In this document: positions 12,053 through 21,605 of the stretch, in pieces
Position numbering within the stretch: the stretch's first letter is position 1
How the letters are laid out: every line of letters starts with the position of its first letter
DNA from: Antitrichia curtipendula
Lineage: Eukaryota; Streptophyta; Bryopsida; Hypnales; Leucodontaceae
NCBI GenBank assembly: GCA_951230915.1
Contig: OX579641.1
Coordinates: 372,001-436,000, forward strand
Direction: 5' to 3'
Length of the DNA stretch: 64,000 bases
Translations under genes and position numbers: made by a program
The notes under the pieces: model-generated
Seen by the model: only the letters and a program-made list of their open reading frames with translations
The model's database searches: none
Told to the model about the DNA's origin: nothing

Positions 12053-13485
12053 GTAATGTGACAATTAAAATATTTCTTCGTCTCATTATTCTTTCTGAAG
12101 GTAATGTAACAGGTACCTAGTCCACTGAGTAGAGGGAGTAATCCATAATTTGTGGAGTCATTATCATGCCTTTTCAAAATCATTGAATAGGGTAGTTGCT
12201 AGAGGATTCACAACTTTGCGAAGATGAGCAAGGCGACTGTGGAGGTGTGCTCCGTAATTTGACAGCAGATGGAGTTCAGTAACTAACTGGGGCGGGAATT
12301 GCGAGATTAGTTTTTTAAGGGACGTCAAAACTTAGAGCGGTTGTTCGGCGGTTGAACTCATCCGTTCGCAACAGCACTCCTCCGGGAATGACTGCAATTT
12401 AAGAGGCATCATGTTCGATTGACACTGGCATCTCTCGCTGGCTTACGTGTTGTCTCTGAGTTGGTTTCGCAACGTTTTGCTGCCGTGTGATCAGGTTTTC
12501 ATCTTTTGAATGATTAGGTCATTTGGGCTTGATTCGTTTCATCCAGTGCTTGTTACTTTGACAAGCATGCTCGCTCAGCTCAATTGGTATGCACCCTAGG
12601 TGGAAAAGTTGCCTTCCTTCGAGATTCATCCAATTATAACTATGCTTGTACCACTCATTAGGATCGTTCCGTGCTAGCTCAATATGTCGAGCATCGCAAA
12701 GTCCTAGATTGGTCGAGCCAGAATCGTGGAGCATTAATCCATACGATCAAGCGTACCGTGGTAGTTGGCACCGACCGCCCGTGTTGGAATAGGCCGTTGG
12801 AGTCGCCAGCCCTGTCCATTTCTTGATCGCCGACACGCGAAGCCTTCCCCACTTCGCTCCGCATTCCCATTCTGGTTTGCCCTTTTCCGTCTCAAAATTC
12901 CGATTTGGTGTACTTCAGACCTGTCTTCGTTGACTGCCAGGTTCGCTCTGTCTTGGCATTGCCAAGGATTGCAACATCTAAACCATTAGGTATCGGACTA
13001 CGATTCGGCGCCGTGTTCTGGATTAGGCCGGCTTGTTTAGGGTTTTGCGATTTCTTCCCAAGTCTGACCACCGCTCGAATTTGCTGTTGTTGTAGGTCCT
13101 GTGAAGATCCCGGAGACTTTTGAAACCATGGAGGGCGCGGAGAAAGCGGGAGAGGACTCGGAAGAGTTGCATCCTCAACAAACAACGCAAACCGGACAAG
13201 GTCAGAATTCCTGCCTTGCCTTGAAATTTCTTCAACTTTGCATGCACAACACTCCCCAAAAGGAAGTGCCGCCATCGGCACTTCCTTTCGGGGAGTGCTA
13301 CATTGATTCATAGCACTCCCTTTACGGGAGTGCTGTGCGATTCACAGCACTCCCCTAAGGGGAGTGCCGATGGCGGCACTCCCCGTAGGGGAGAGTTGTG
13401 ATGTTCAGGTGCTCTCTGATTTCTTACATTGTGGTGGCATGCTCAAACTTCTGCAGTTGAGGCGGATAATGTGACCGATGCCGGG
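12053..13485. other. first part of the methyltransferase intron 1, no gene seen
   Basis: The large intron 1 (12053-14923) is split by element B. This left part contains no supported ORF. Near 12575 there is an agctcaattggta stretch like a tRNA A box, without a convincing tRNA fold. The end holds the hairpin cluster at 13253-13395. Confidence 0.5.
13253..13395. promoter_or_regulatory. cluster of inverted repeats with GTGCC...GGCAC palindromes
   Basis: Two copies of the MULE palindrome (GTGCCGCCATCGGCAC at 13266-13281 and GTGCCGATGGCGGCAC at 13364-13379) frame two further inverted pairs of ggggagtgct/agcactcccc. Up to four nested hairpins fit in 143 bases. It lies in intron 1 of the methyltransferase gene. 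Confidence 0.8.
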
Positions 13486-14765
13486 TGTCGCACGCGTAGT
13501 TAGCGCGTAAGTATCTTTAACACAAAAATGTGGTAAGATGACACGAGTTATCGTCCCAGGGAATTCTAGTCTGTTGCTGCAAGTTTTGGGTATCCGGATC
13601 ACTTCCAAAAACATCCCAAGCAATCCGTACACTCTATTGCTATCTTCCGGAAACTAGTATTTTCCGGATTCCTATCCGGATCCGCCCTATTCCGGATTCC
13701 GGTTCCAACTCTCTTAAGTAACTGGTTTTAGATACCCCTGTTTCACCCTCAGGGAGTCCACTATTGATCTTTCCGAGGGGCAGGGACTCGCCACTCTTGG
13801 TTCACACTCTCTATCCGTAACAAACAAAACAAACACCCAAGAATTATACGGTAATAGCAAAGGGAGAATCCGTACCCTCACAATCTTCCAGATGACGTAT
13901 CCGGAAAGTAGGTCACACAGGGCCCGGTTAGATCCACCTTACTACAACGACAGATCCAGACTTTCCGGATTGTAGTGTTGACTTCGTATCTCTCAAGTGC
14001 TTCAGAGGTTGGCAGACCTTCCGATGGCTGGGATAATTCCTCAGGCGGTTGCTTATCTCCGCACGGAATCCTCCCTGGACTTCCGGACTCGCACCCTCAC
14101 CCGTAACAGGCTTCCACCGGATCACCGTTCCAGCAATTTAAAGGCACCATGCACAGCTCCTCATTCACACATCTAAAGCTCTTCCGTCACAGCATATGTA
14201 TCCGTCAACCCAAGAATCCGGACTCCCTCTCACACACTCTCACTCACAAACCAGTGTACGACTCAATCATCAACGCGATACGCAAAGAGATGATCAAATT
14301 GATCTCCGGTAAGCTTCGATTAAATGACAAGAAAGGGAATGACAGGCCAACAAGCCGGCCTGCCCTTAAAAGCAAACAAAAAGCGGCAAAAAGACCCACA
14401 CAAAACCCGGCCAACGGCTAACTACAAATCCGACTAACGGTCCTAATAACCGTTCCGGGAAAACCGGAAAGTCGTTGACAACCTAAAATTCCGGAACTTC
14501 CTAAAATTCCGAAAATCCCTAAAATTCCGGATCTCGACTACTTCCGGAAACTTCTAAAATTTCGGAACATTTCCGAAATCCGGATCCGACCTGTTACTGG
14601 ATTTTAACGTTTATAACAATTCTAATGATCCGGAAATTACTTATTCTAAACTTACTCTCTATCTGTTCCGTATTGTCTATTCCTACATCAGAAATGAAAA
14701 TTTTTAATCTATTCTAATCCGTTTCTAGTCTATTCTACTAACATTTGAATTTCCGTACTGTGACA
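13486..14765 (-). mobile_element. element B: 1,280-bp relative of element A with 5-bp TSD
   Basis: It starts TGTCGCACGCG and ends CTGTGACA, flanked by CCGGG at 13481-13485 and 14766-14770. The left ~1 kb closely matches element C (26318-27330) and the right end matches element A (21540-21600). It lacks the minus-strand ORF of A and C, so it is a solo LTR or an internally deleted copy. It carries about 14 TCCGGA hexamers. It is inserted in intron 1 of the MULE methyltransferase gene and is the youngest layer of the nest. Confidence 0.88.
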
Positions 14766-14923
14766 CCGGGAGAATGGATGCACTCCAATCCTCGTCGCAG
14801 CCCAAAATTTAGGGGTCTGGTGCGTATTTTTGACTGCTTGGCATTCTCAATTATGGATTTCCAGAGTGATATTTATTGTCTGAGATTGAGCTCGTTTTTT
14901 ATAGTGATTTTGTTCTTCTGCAG

Positions 14924-15536
14924 AGAAAGTGGGTAACGAAGATGTCGAGACTTCTCTGGACGCCCTCGAGGCAGAAAAGGCCACCACGGAGATGACGGCC
15001 GAGGAACTTGGGAAGGAAATGGACAAGATGGTCGTGCAGGAGTCAGCCAATACGAACATTGTGTTGGACAAGCTGCGATTCAAGCCAAGGGAGAAGTCCA
15101 AGCTGAACATCCCGCTCTGTCGGATGAAGGCTCTAGCTGCTGTTCGCCCGTACCTAAAGAACGACGTCATGGCATTAGGCGCCCATTTCGTGAGTACTGG
15201 ATATATGGACGGGCATGGTGTGTTTTACGTCGCCTTGCAGGACAACGACGGCAAAACTCAAAACGTGATGGACAAGGATGTCGCCTCGTGGAGTCCGTTG
15301 TGGGTAGCTGCTAACAACAACTTTGAGAGGGAGCTGCAGAAGGAAGACACTTGGAAGCAATTCTCAGGCAAGATGTTTTTCGTGTGGGATGGCAACCATC
15401 GGCTGGCTGCCTGGATGCCGATCATCAACAGAGACCACGGAGACGATCCATCTTGGCATTATGCGATTGAATCGATTGTCTTGGAGGTTGAAGGCCAGAT
15501 TGGGCCACTTCTCATCGCGTTGCACCAAGTGAACTG
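14924..15536 (+). other. exon 2: ParB/Srx-like domain
   Basis: Bordered by ttcttctgcag and G|GTAATC. Reading on from exon 1 gives an acidic, helical start, then a conserved region with FFVWDGNHRLAAW (15379-15417). G-x-H-R-x-x-A resembles the nucleotide-binding G-x-R-R-x-x-A motif of ParB/Srx proteins. In bacteria and phages this domain is often fused to DNA methyltransferases, which matches the domains encoded downstream here. Confidence 0.7.
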
Positions 15537-15905
15537 GTAATCCTCTTCAGAGACTATTTCTTGTAGTTTTTTTTGGCAAAGTTTGTCCTCATCAGTTCTA
15601 ACCTTGATTTTCTCTAACAGGAGAAACCAGACCTGTCACGTGAAGTTAAACCTGGTTCACAAGCTGTACAGGCTTCAGAGTATAGCTGGTCAATCCCTGT
15701 CCTACTTCGAGAATCTCGTTACCAAGGAAGAGCTTGCTGATGCCGAGAAGAAGTAGAAATCGAAGACGCAAACATGGTACACCCTGATGCTTGACGGGCT
15801 AATTGGCGTTCTCTATCAGGTATGGTTGAGTTTTGTGTTTGAATGTTTATGTGTGGAGTTGATTGTTACGACTTCTTTAGTTTGCTTGTGGGTTGAGGAA
15901 TTGGA

Positions 15906-15921
15906 GTGCCGATATCGGCAC
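15906..15921. promoter_or_regulatory. perfect GTGCCGATATCGGCAC palindrome in intron 3
   Basis: An exact copy of the MULE 16-bp palindrome, between exons 3 and 4 of the methyltransferase gene. Confidence 0.8.
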
Positions 15922-17488
15922 TTGTCTTTTCTGCTCTGGAACTCAGCCATAACATCAAATTAGAATCTTGATGTGTGTTCGTTGTCTTGCAGCAAGAGCT
16001 AGGTGATGCAGTAGCTCACGCGACCAGGAGATTCAAGGAGAAGTATCCAGAGAAGTCAAAGGAATGGACTACTGGGAAGCTGTATGATGCCATTGGGAAG
16101 GCTGTCGATAAGGTGAAGAAGGATATGTCGTCTGATGTGAAGAAACAGCTTCCCATTGCTGATCCGAGGCAAACATTGCAATTCCTGGATCAAGTTCGCA
16201 TTCACTATGAGGACCGGGAAGACGATCTAGAGATGTCGCAGGAAAAGTTATGGTATCTTTCTACATCGGCCATGGACGCGGCAGTGAAAGTGAAGTGGCT
16301 GGAGCGATGGAACAAACCGGCCTTGCTTCGTGAAGCAATGAGGTTCCCGAGAACCAAGTTTCATGATCACGCTTTTCCTGAGTGGCTTCACAAAGCGACC
16401 TGTTGGGCACAGGTAACTTCATTTACCTTTCCTTCTTTGTCTTGAATTCGATGCTTGACTCATCAAAGTTGTTACTCACTCTTGGTTACAATTGGCTAGT
16501 TCTGTGCAGGAACTGTTTGATGCCGCTCTCTCAGAGCTTGATGTCGTGATCAATTACCAACCACCTGGTGAATCTTCGATTCCTAGCATCAGGGATTATG
16601 TGGAGCAGAGTCAAATCCAGCTTTGGGATACTGCATTCTCTTATGAGTTTGATGGCAAAGGAGTTCACAAGAATCATACTCCGGATTTGCAGGTCGGTCT
16701 GGAGCAGGCTGTGGCTCGAGTTCTCTATCGATACTTCAAGTTTGTTCTGTACGCCCGCAACGCCACGTCAAAGACGCCGTCATTCTTCCCAAGCTACTTG
16801 GACAAACGTGCCGAGAACTGCATGATATCGGATGAGATCGCGAGGAGGTGGAAGAGGGAGCATTGGGAAGTTTGTGGGTGGTACATTGACTGTCCTCTAA
16901 ACAATCCTCCTCCTTTTGAGATCGACTTGAGGAACAAGGTGCAACCCGATATGACCGGGTTGAAGACCGTTCATGATACACCGCCGGTGGAGGCTCCTTT
17001 GAAGAAGACTAGGGGCTCAAAGAGAAAAGCCGGTTCAGATGCAAGGAAGAAGGCCGCCTCGGATGCTGCAGCCACACAAGAGTCGGATGCATTGGCCTCT
17101 AGGAGTGCAAAGAAGACTGCTGGACAGACTGTACAGCCATTGCCGGATGTGGATACGGACATGGAGGTGTTGGAGGTGATTCAGCCCCCACTTCCGCAGT
17201 CTACTCCTGTTTCTGCTCAGAGTCCTCACATGCCTGCTCTTCATGCGCTGTCGAGCCCTCTATCGTTTGCTACGCAGAAGCTGAAGAACATAGTCACCTC
17301 AAGCAAAGCAGCTTCAGCATCAGGATCATTCCTTCAGTCTTCAGTATGTGTTCAGAATTCCAGCCTGATCCAGATTATACAGGCTCTTCCAGACGTGCAC
17401 TCTTGCCTCGAGATTGTCAACAAGTTTGTTCTCAAGGTCAGTCTTTTGAATCACCAGTTATCCTTATGTATTCCACGGTTTAGAATCA

Positions 17489-17504
17489 TTGCCGATGTCG
17501 GCAC
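17489..17504. promoter_or_regulatory. GTGCCGATATCGGCAC-like palindrome in intron 5
   Basis: TTGCCGATGTCGGCAC, two mismatches from the perfect palindrome, lies between exons 5 and 6 of the methyltransferase gene. Confidence 0.7.
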
Positions 17505-17635
17505 TTGGGGATTCTTCGTTACGATCCAAGTCGCATTGTTGGGATAGTCGTTTACTTTCTGAGGCAAATTGTATTTCCAATGCGTTCCTGTTATGCCATT
17601 CTAACCTAATTGATTCCATCCTTTATAATGTTCAG

Positions 17636-18639
17636 GTCAAGAATGAAGACGGTGCCAAGGCTTTGAACAAGTCTTGTCCGCATAGTGGCTTTGATTTGAT
17701 TCTTGGTGATCTCCCAGATGGCCTGTGGGTTCCGGCCATTTCAGTGAACCCCCTTGATGTCCCTGCTTGGAATGAGTACTCTGAGCAGCAGACTGAAAGC
17801 GTCTTTGAGTTTGCTGAACATTTTCTTCACGGCGAGGGGGGGATTCTGTTGTTTGTCCCAAATGTTCCTCGGATCCAGACTGATGTGCTGTCGTATGCAC
17901 ACGGCTACAGCTTCATTCTACATCGAGAATGGTGGGGAATTAATGACCTGCCTTCTGCATCGTATTCCAGCTCAGCAAATAAGGTAAAGACTATTTCCAA
18001 TCAATTTTTGGAATCACTAGATTCGAGTCACTGGATTGTAGTTTACATTCTGCTAATTCAATTTCGTCGCAATTTCCATTCTCAGAGCAGAGGATTCCGG
18101 ATTCAGCTCTTCATTCGCTAGGCCATGGATGCTAGCCAATTCACGATAGCGGCCGATGAGTCACTTGCGGAGTTCGGATTGGGGGTTGCTGAATCCGATG
18201 TGTTATTCAATTTCACTTCCACGGCCTCTCAATCCATGAATGGATCTGTTCCGTGGAGAGGCGCACGTGAGAAGGATCCTATTTTCCTTCGAATATTGAT
18301 CGCGGCCTTTACCAAGCCGGGGTCCATCATCCTCGATGCTTTTGCTTCTCTCGGTGAGTATTGTTTTCTCTTGTGATGAATTCTTCTACCATGTTTCTTG
18401 CCTAAATCCTAAACTGAATTCCTTCATTTACTTTCAGGTAATTCTATTCGAGCTTGCACAGGTATTGGATGACACATTGCGGCCCTTGATGACGACGCCG
18501 TGATCTTCAAGGCTAGGTTGCAGCAGTTCCATCAGGTCGAAGCTCCACCTCGAATTCAACTTCCCGCTTCCGACAATCCAGCAGAGATTTCACTCGACGT
18601 CCCTATTTGGCAGATCACTAAGAAGAATAGATTTAGTAA
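17636..18639 (+). other. exons 6-8: N4/N6-type DNA methyltransferase module
   Basis: Exon 6 encodes FDLILGDLPDGLW in the place of catalytic motif IV, followed by a helix and a GGILLFVPN strand. Exon 7 encodes SVPWRGAREKDPIFLRILI then KPGSIILDAFASLG (motif I, AdoMet site), which continues in exon 8 with ALDDD as strand 2. The order IV-then-I is that of beta-class methyltransferases. The usual DPPY aromatic residue is absent, so the catalytic ability of even the intact ancestor is uncertain. Confidence 0.65.
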
Positions 18640-18938
18640 GTAAGTCTCGTGCTTCATCCTAAAATCTTTCAGTCTTCTGTTTATGGCCTACAATTTACTA
18701 ACACAAACTCGTTTGGCTCAGAGTGATCACTCTACTTTGATCTCCGGCCAAAGACTACTTTATGGCGCCGTGGGATGCAGGCGTCGCTATGTTGCAGGCG
18801 GCAGAATCTTCTTCAACCTCCTTGCGTAGTGATAGAAGAATTCATAGACGTGTTTGTTGTTTTATTGATGACGAGGCACACGTTGATATGGAACCAGGAC
18901 CAGCATCTTCTGGCAGTTCCTCGACTTTTACATTTTGA

Positions 18939-19479
18939 TTATTAATATCACCCGGATTTATTGATTGAGTTCTTCTCACCCGCATACATCGGGTGTTTCC
19001 ATTTCTACCCTAGACCGTCTATATTTGCCGATGTAATCGTTTGTTTTAGAGTGCAATTGAATTCCGTCGCTCACCTGAAGCATACCAATTCCTCAAAGTC
19101 TTTTGGGCTTTCTGGCTAAAACCGCTCTCTAATATTGAGGAATTATTTATCATGCACTAGATTTAAAATCAAACCCTCCAAAATTTGTGGAAGTTCTTCA
19201 TGATTTCTATCTTCACTTTGTTTATAAATTGGTTGCAGTCTGTTCGCTCTAGTAGCGGTTAACGCACTCACAATATAATTTTTGTGAAAGGATGCTCTCA
19301 AAGGACATTCTGTTTCTGTGATGACCATTCCTAAATCCATAGTATTTTAATTTTGTTTTTAATATTCGATACACACTCATGATTGCAGTACTTTAATGAA
19401 TATGAAATGGTTCTATTTGGATTAATGGTGTGATAATATTCTAAGAACCCTTAAGTTAGCTTAAGGATCTCTTCAGGTA
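18939..19479. other. 3' non-coding region of the MULE
   Basis: No ORF with a recognisable domain. AT-rich sequence follows the methyltransferase stop codon. Confidence 0.4.
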
Positions 19480-19630
19480 GCCTCACAATATCAACGGCCA
19501 TTGGATAACAACAGATATAGGGTAATAGCGGCCATAGGATATCCAATGGCCATAGGATAATAAAAGACATTGGATATCCACGGCTATAGGATATCAACGG
19601 CCATTGGATATCCACGGCCATAGGATACCT
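19480..19630. repeat. minisatellite of ggatatcaacggccat units
   Basis: About eight degenerate units of 16-20 bases, alternating ccattggata and ccataggata with (c/g)gatatcc junctions. Many units are themselves partly palindromic. They lie ~300 bases inside the MULE right end. From 19631 to 19854 nothing else is seen. Confidence 0.75.
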
Positions 19631-19854
19631 GCTCAATTTATTGAATTGGTCATTTTGGTTTCCCCCTAAACCCTCCGATGCTGCCTATTATCGTGGACAA
19701 TCATTTCTCACATTCGACCATAATCACGGCTATAAGGTCCTATTGTTGTAAATCGGTTTCTATTTTTAACTTTTGTTTTGCTTAAATTTTATCTTCTACT
19801 TTTATTTTTATAGAAAATGCCCACTTTGGAGGTCCCGGGACTTGCAAAAGTACG

Positions 19855-19902
19855 CTCACCGCTCTATGCTCTACGCTCACCGCACGCAAAATAGCATCGT
19901 CC
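19855..19902 (-). repeat. MULE right terminal inverted repeat
   Basis: Its reverse complement starts GGACGATGCTATTTTGCGTG and continues with gagcgtagagcatagagcg. It mirrors the left end and is followed directly by the GGTTACCACC duplication at 19903-19912. Confidence 0.8.
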
Positions 19903-21144
19903 GGTTACCACCTTGGATCCGGTGATGTGTCCTTCCTTCATCAGTCGATCACTGAAAAGGTGGGATCGTACTACGATTTCTGCTGGTTGTGTGACTAGTT
20001 CGGATAGATTCCGGACCAGCTGAAGCGCCTCTGCTTCCTTCTGCCTCGCAACTCCCAGTTCTCCTTCCATCCAGTTGAACCGGGTCCGCAGATTGTCTCG
20101 TTCCTTCTCCAAGTTCCGGATTTGCTCGTCTTTCGCACGTAGAACTTCTGGACTAGGTCGTTTCTTGATTTCCTCGACGAGTTTATTCGGCTCGACTTTG
20201 ACCTCATCCATGATCTCGATTAGCAGATCGGACATGTTGTCATGGAGATCTCGGGCCTGCCACATCCAGCTCATTCCGGCTTCATAGAACTTGGATGTTC
20301 CTTCTCCTTCCGAAACCAAGGAGGGCTCTCCTTCCTCCGAAAACGGAAGCTTTCCTCTTGATCCTGGATCAATCGACTTCCGTCGCCTTTCTCTCCATTC
20401 CGGTTGTTCCGTCCTGTCTTTCAGAACATCTTCCTCCTCAGAATCCAGACGGACTTCTTCCACCTCTCCTATCAGGCCATACTTTAAAAGAGTCGCTCCT
20501 GTATCGTATGCGACCATCTCTTGTCCGCTTAGGACTTTCCTCTGATGATAAAGGTGAAAGAGATACGGGCTGATGAGACTATGTTTTCCCTTTGCCACAT
20601 GTTTCGCCAATTTTGCCACTACTGTGGCAATAACCCTTCCCCAGTGTACCACCCTATCTTCTAATGCACCAAAGATGGTGTTGGCAACTGTAATAGTAAC
20701 CCGGGTTGGCTTTTCCGGATACAAAACCAAAATGAAAAACTCTAGTACTCGTCTATGCTGGTCATCTAGGCACTCACTAATCGCATATCCCTCTTTGGCA
20801 TTGGCCGGACTACGGAACTTTCCGCTCGCATACTTGTCCGTCCTAGAAGCTAATCCGGATCCGGTTTTCTTGAAACCGTATACTTCCGCCCATACATCCT
20901 CATTCCATGCGACGGGCCTACCCCTCACAATCAACTCATATTGATTCAGAATCCCGATGATGAGTTCCTGAATCATTTCGTCACTTTTTAGATTCCAGGG
21001 CCTCCGAATTAGTCCTCCACACCCTATGCGCATTAGGTCTTCCTCTAACTGTTTCCGGACATTTGCGTCGGAAGGAATACCGGGACAAACCATTCGTGCT
21101 ACGACCATAATCTTACGACTACACTCCGCCATCTTCACCGACAC
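19903..21144 (-). pseudogene. element A ORF, N-terminal part (Gag/plant-mobile-like)
   Basis: It starts MSVKMAEC at 21144, 137 bases after a TATA-like box. Residues ~60-230 form a mostly helical conserved domain (AWNEDVWAEVY, VTITVANTIFGAL, HSLISPYLFHLYHQ). It resembles the plant transposon-associated proteins that accompany Gypsy-type elements. An acidic linker and a long coiled coil (residues ~330-390) follow. The frame is open into the MULE junction. With one duplication copy counted once it joins 5293-6031 as 657 codons, so the gene was intact when the MULE inserted. The frame read into the MULE ends at a stop at 19864. Elements C and D encode relatives. A structural Gag-like role is a guess. 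Confidence 0.75.
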
Positions 21145-21605
21145 GTACTATAGAATCCGGTGCAATCGGCACCGACCTCACTTTCCACTCTCTGTCGCGA
21201 ACTAACTCACCATTCTTTCACTCTCTACTTGCGCTCGCAGATAGCAGTGGAGAAAGAGAATGAGAGTGCACGGCGGAGAGGTATATATTCCCGACGTTAG
21301 GCCGACAGTTCCCGGTGGAGAACGGGAGTTGGGTTGTTCCCGTAACGGTCTCCTAGTTCTCTAGACCGGATGCTAGGTAGTAGGTTCCGCTCATCCGGCA
21401 TATTTCCGGATTCCGGATTTAGTCCTATTACTAACTGTTTAGCCCTTAAACTAGTACTAGCAATCCGGAATTTAGTTATCCTCTCTTTACGTTCTACTCT
21501 TTCCGGATTGCCCATTTATATACAAAAATTGAAAAATTCTAGTCTATTCTAACCCTATTCTAGTCTATTCTTCTTACTTTTGGATTTCCGTCACACGACA
21601 GAGTC

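Larger units (their letters stand above)
11725..18938 (+). pseudogene. ParB-like domain plus DNA methyltransferase gene of the MULE
   Basis: Nine exons fit with consistent GT/AG borders and phases: 11725-12052, 14924-15536, 15621-15819, 15993-16412, 16510-17436, 17636-17983, 18086-18353, 18438-18639 and 18722-18938, totalling 1,174 codons. The N-terminus is basic (MPRRQKRR). A ParB/Srx-like WDGNHRLAAW motif lies near residue 265. A Lys/Ala-rich linker follows. Residues ~850-1050 hold a beta-class N4/N6 methyltransferase fold, with motif IV replaced by GDLPDGLW and motif I as ILDAFASLG. Four in-frame stops break it: TAG 15754 and 18119, TGA 18470 and 18738. Each is explicable as C-to-T in CAG or CGA. 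Intron 1 contains element B. Splicing is inferred, not observed. The ancestral protein probably bound and possibly modified DNA. Confidence 0.78.
6032..19902 (-). mobile_element. giant Mutator-like element (MULE) with methyltransferase cargo
   Basis: The insertion is ~13.87 kb and flanked by the 10-bp duplication GGTTACCACC. Its ends form imperfect terminal inverted repeats: both start GG and share TGCTATTTTGCGTG a few bases in, followed by gagcgtagagcatag-like subterminal repeats. It carries a minus-strand transposase with a SWIM finger (6965-10944), a divergent ParB-like/DNA-methyltransferase gene (11725-18938), a family of 16-bp palindromes, and a 1,280-bp element B inserted later. SWIM finger, GG-starting inverted repeats and a 9-10-bp duplication together indicate the Mutator superfamily. 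Size without element B is ~12.6 kb, large for a MULE. Both genes contain stops or frameshifts, so this copy is not autonomous now. Confidence 0.88.
4177..21600 (-). mobile_element. element A: TGT...ACA element with 5-bp TSD, interrupted by a MULE
   Basis: The left end TGTCGCACGCG is preceded by GAGTC (4172-4176). The right end ...CACACGACA is followed by GAGTC (21601-21605), a perfect 5-bp target-site duplication. Without the nested MULE and one copy of its duplication the element is about 3.5 kb. Its left ~1 kb resembles the left parts of elements B and C, and its last ~200 bases resemble the right end of B. It has one minus-strand ORF with a TATA-like box at 21281-21290. TG...CA ends and a 5-bp duplication are hallmarks of LTR retroelements, but I see no second LTR. 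It may be a solo LTR with an internal ORF or an unclassified non-autonomous element. Confidence 0.85.

Noticed and set aside
12540..12640. Possible tRNA gene (agctcaattggta A-box-like stretch)
   Set aside because: No proper B box (only cttcgagattc) and no acceptor or anticodon stem that pairs. At best a distant tRNA-derived remnant.
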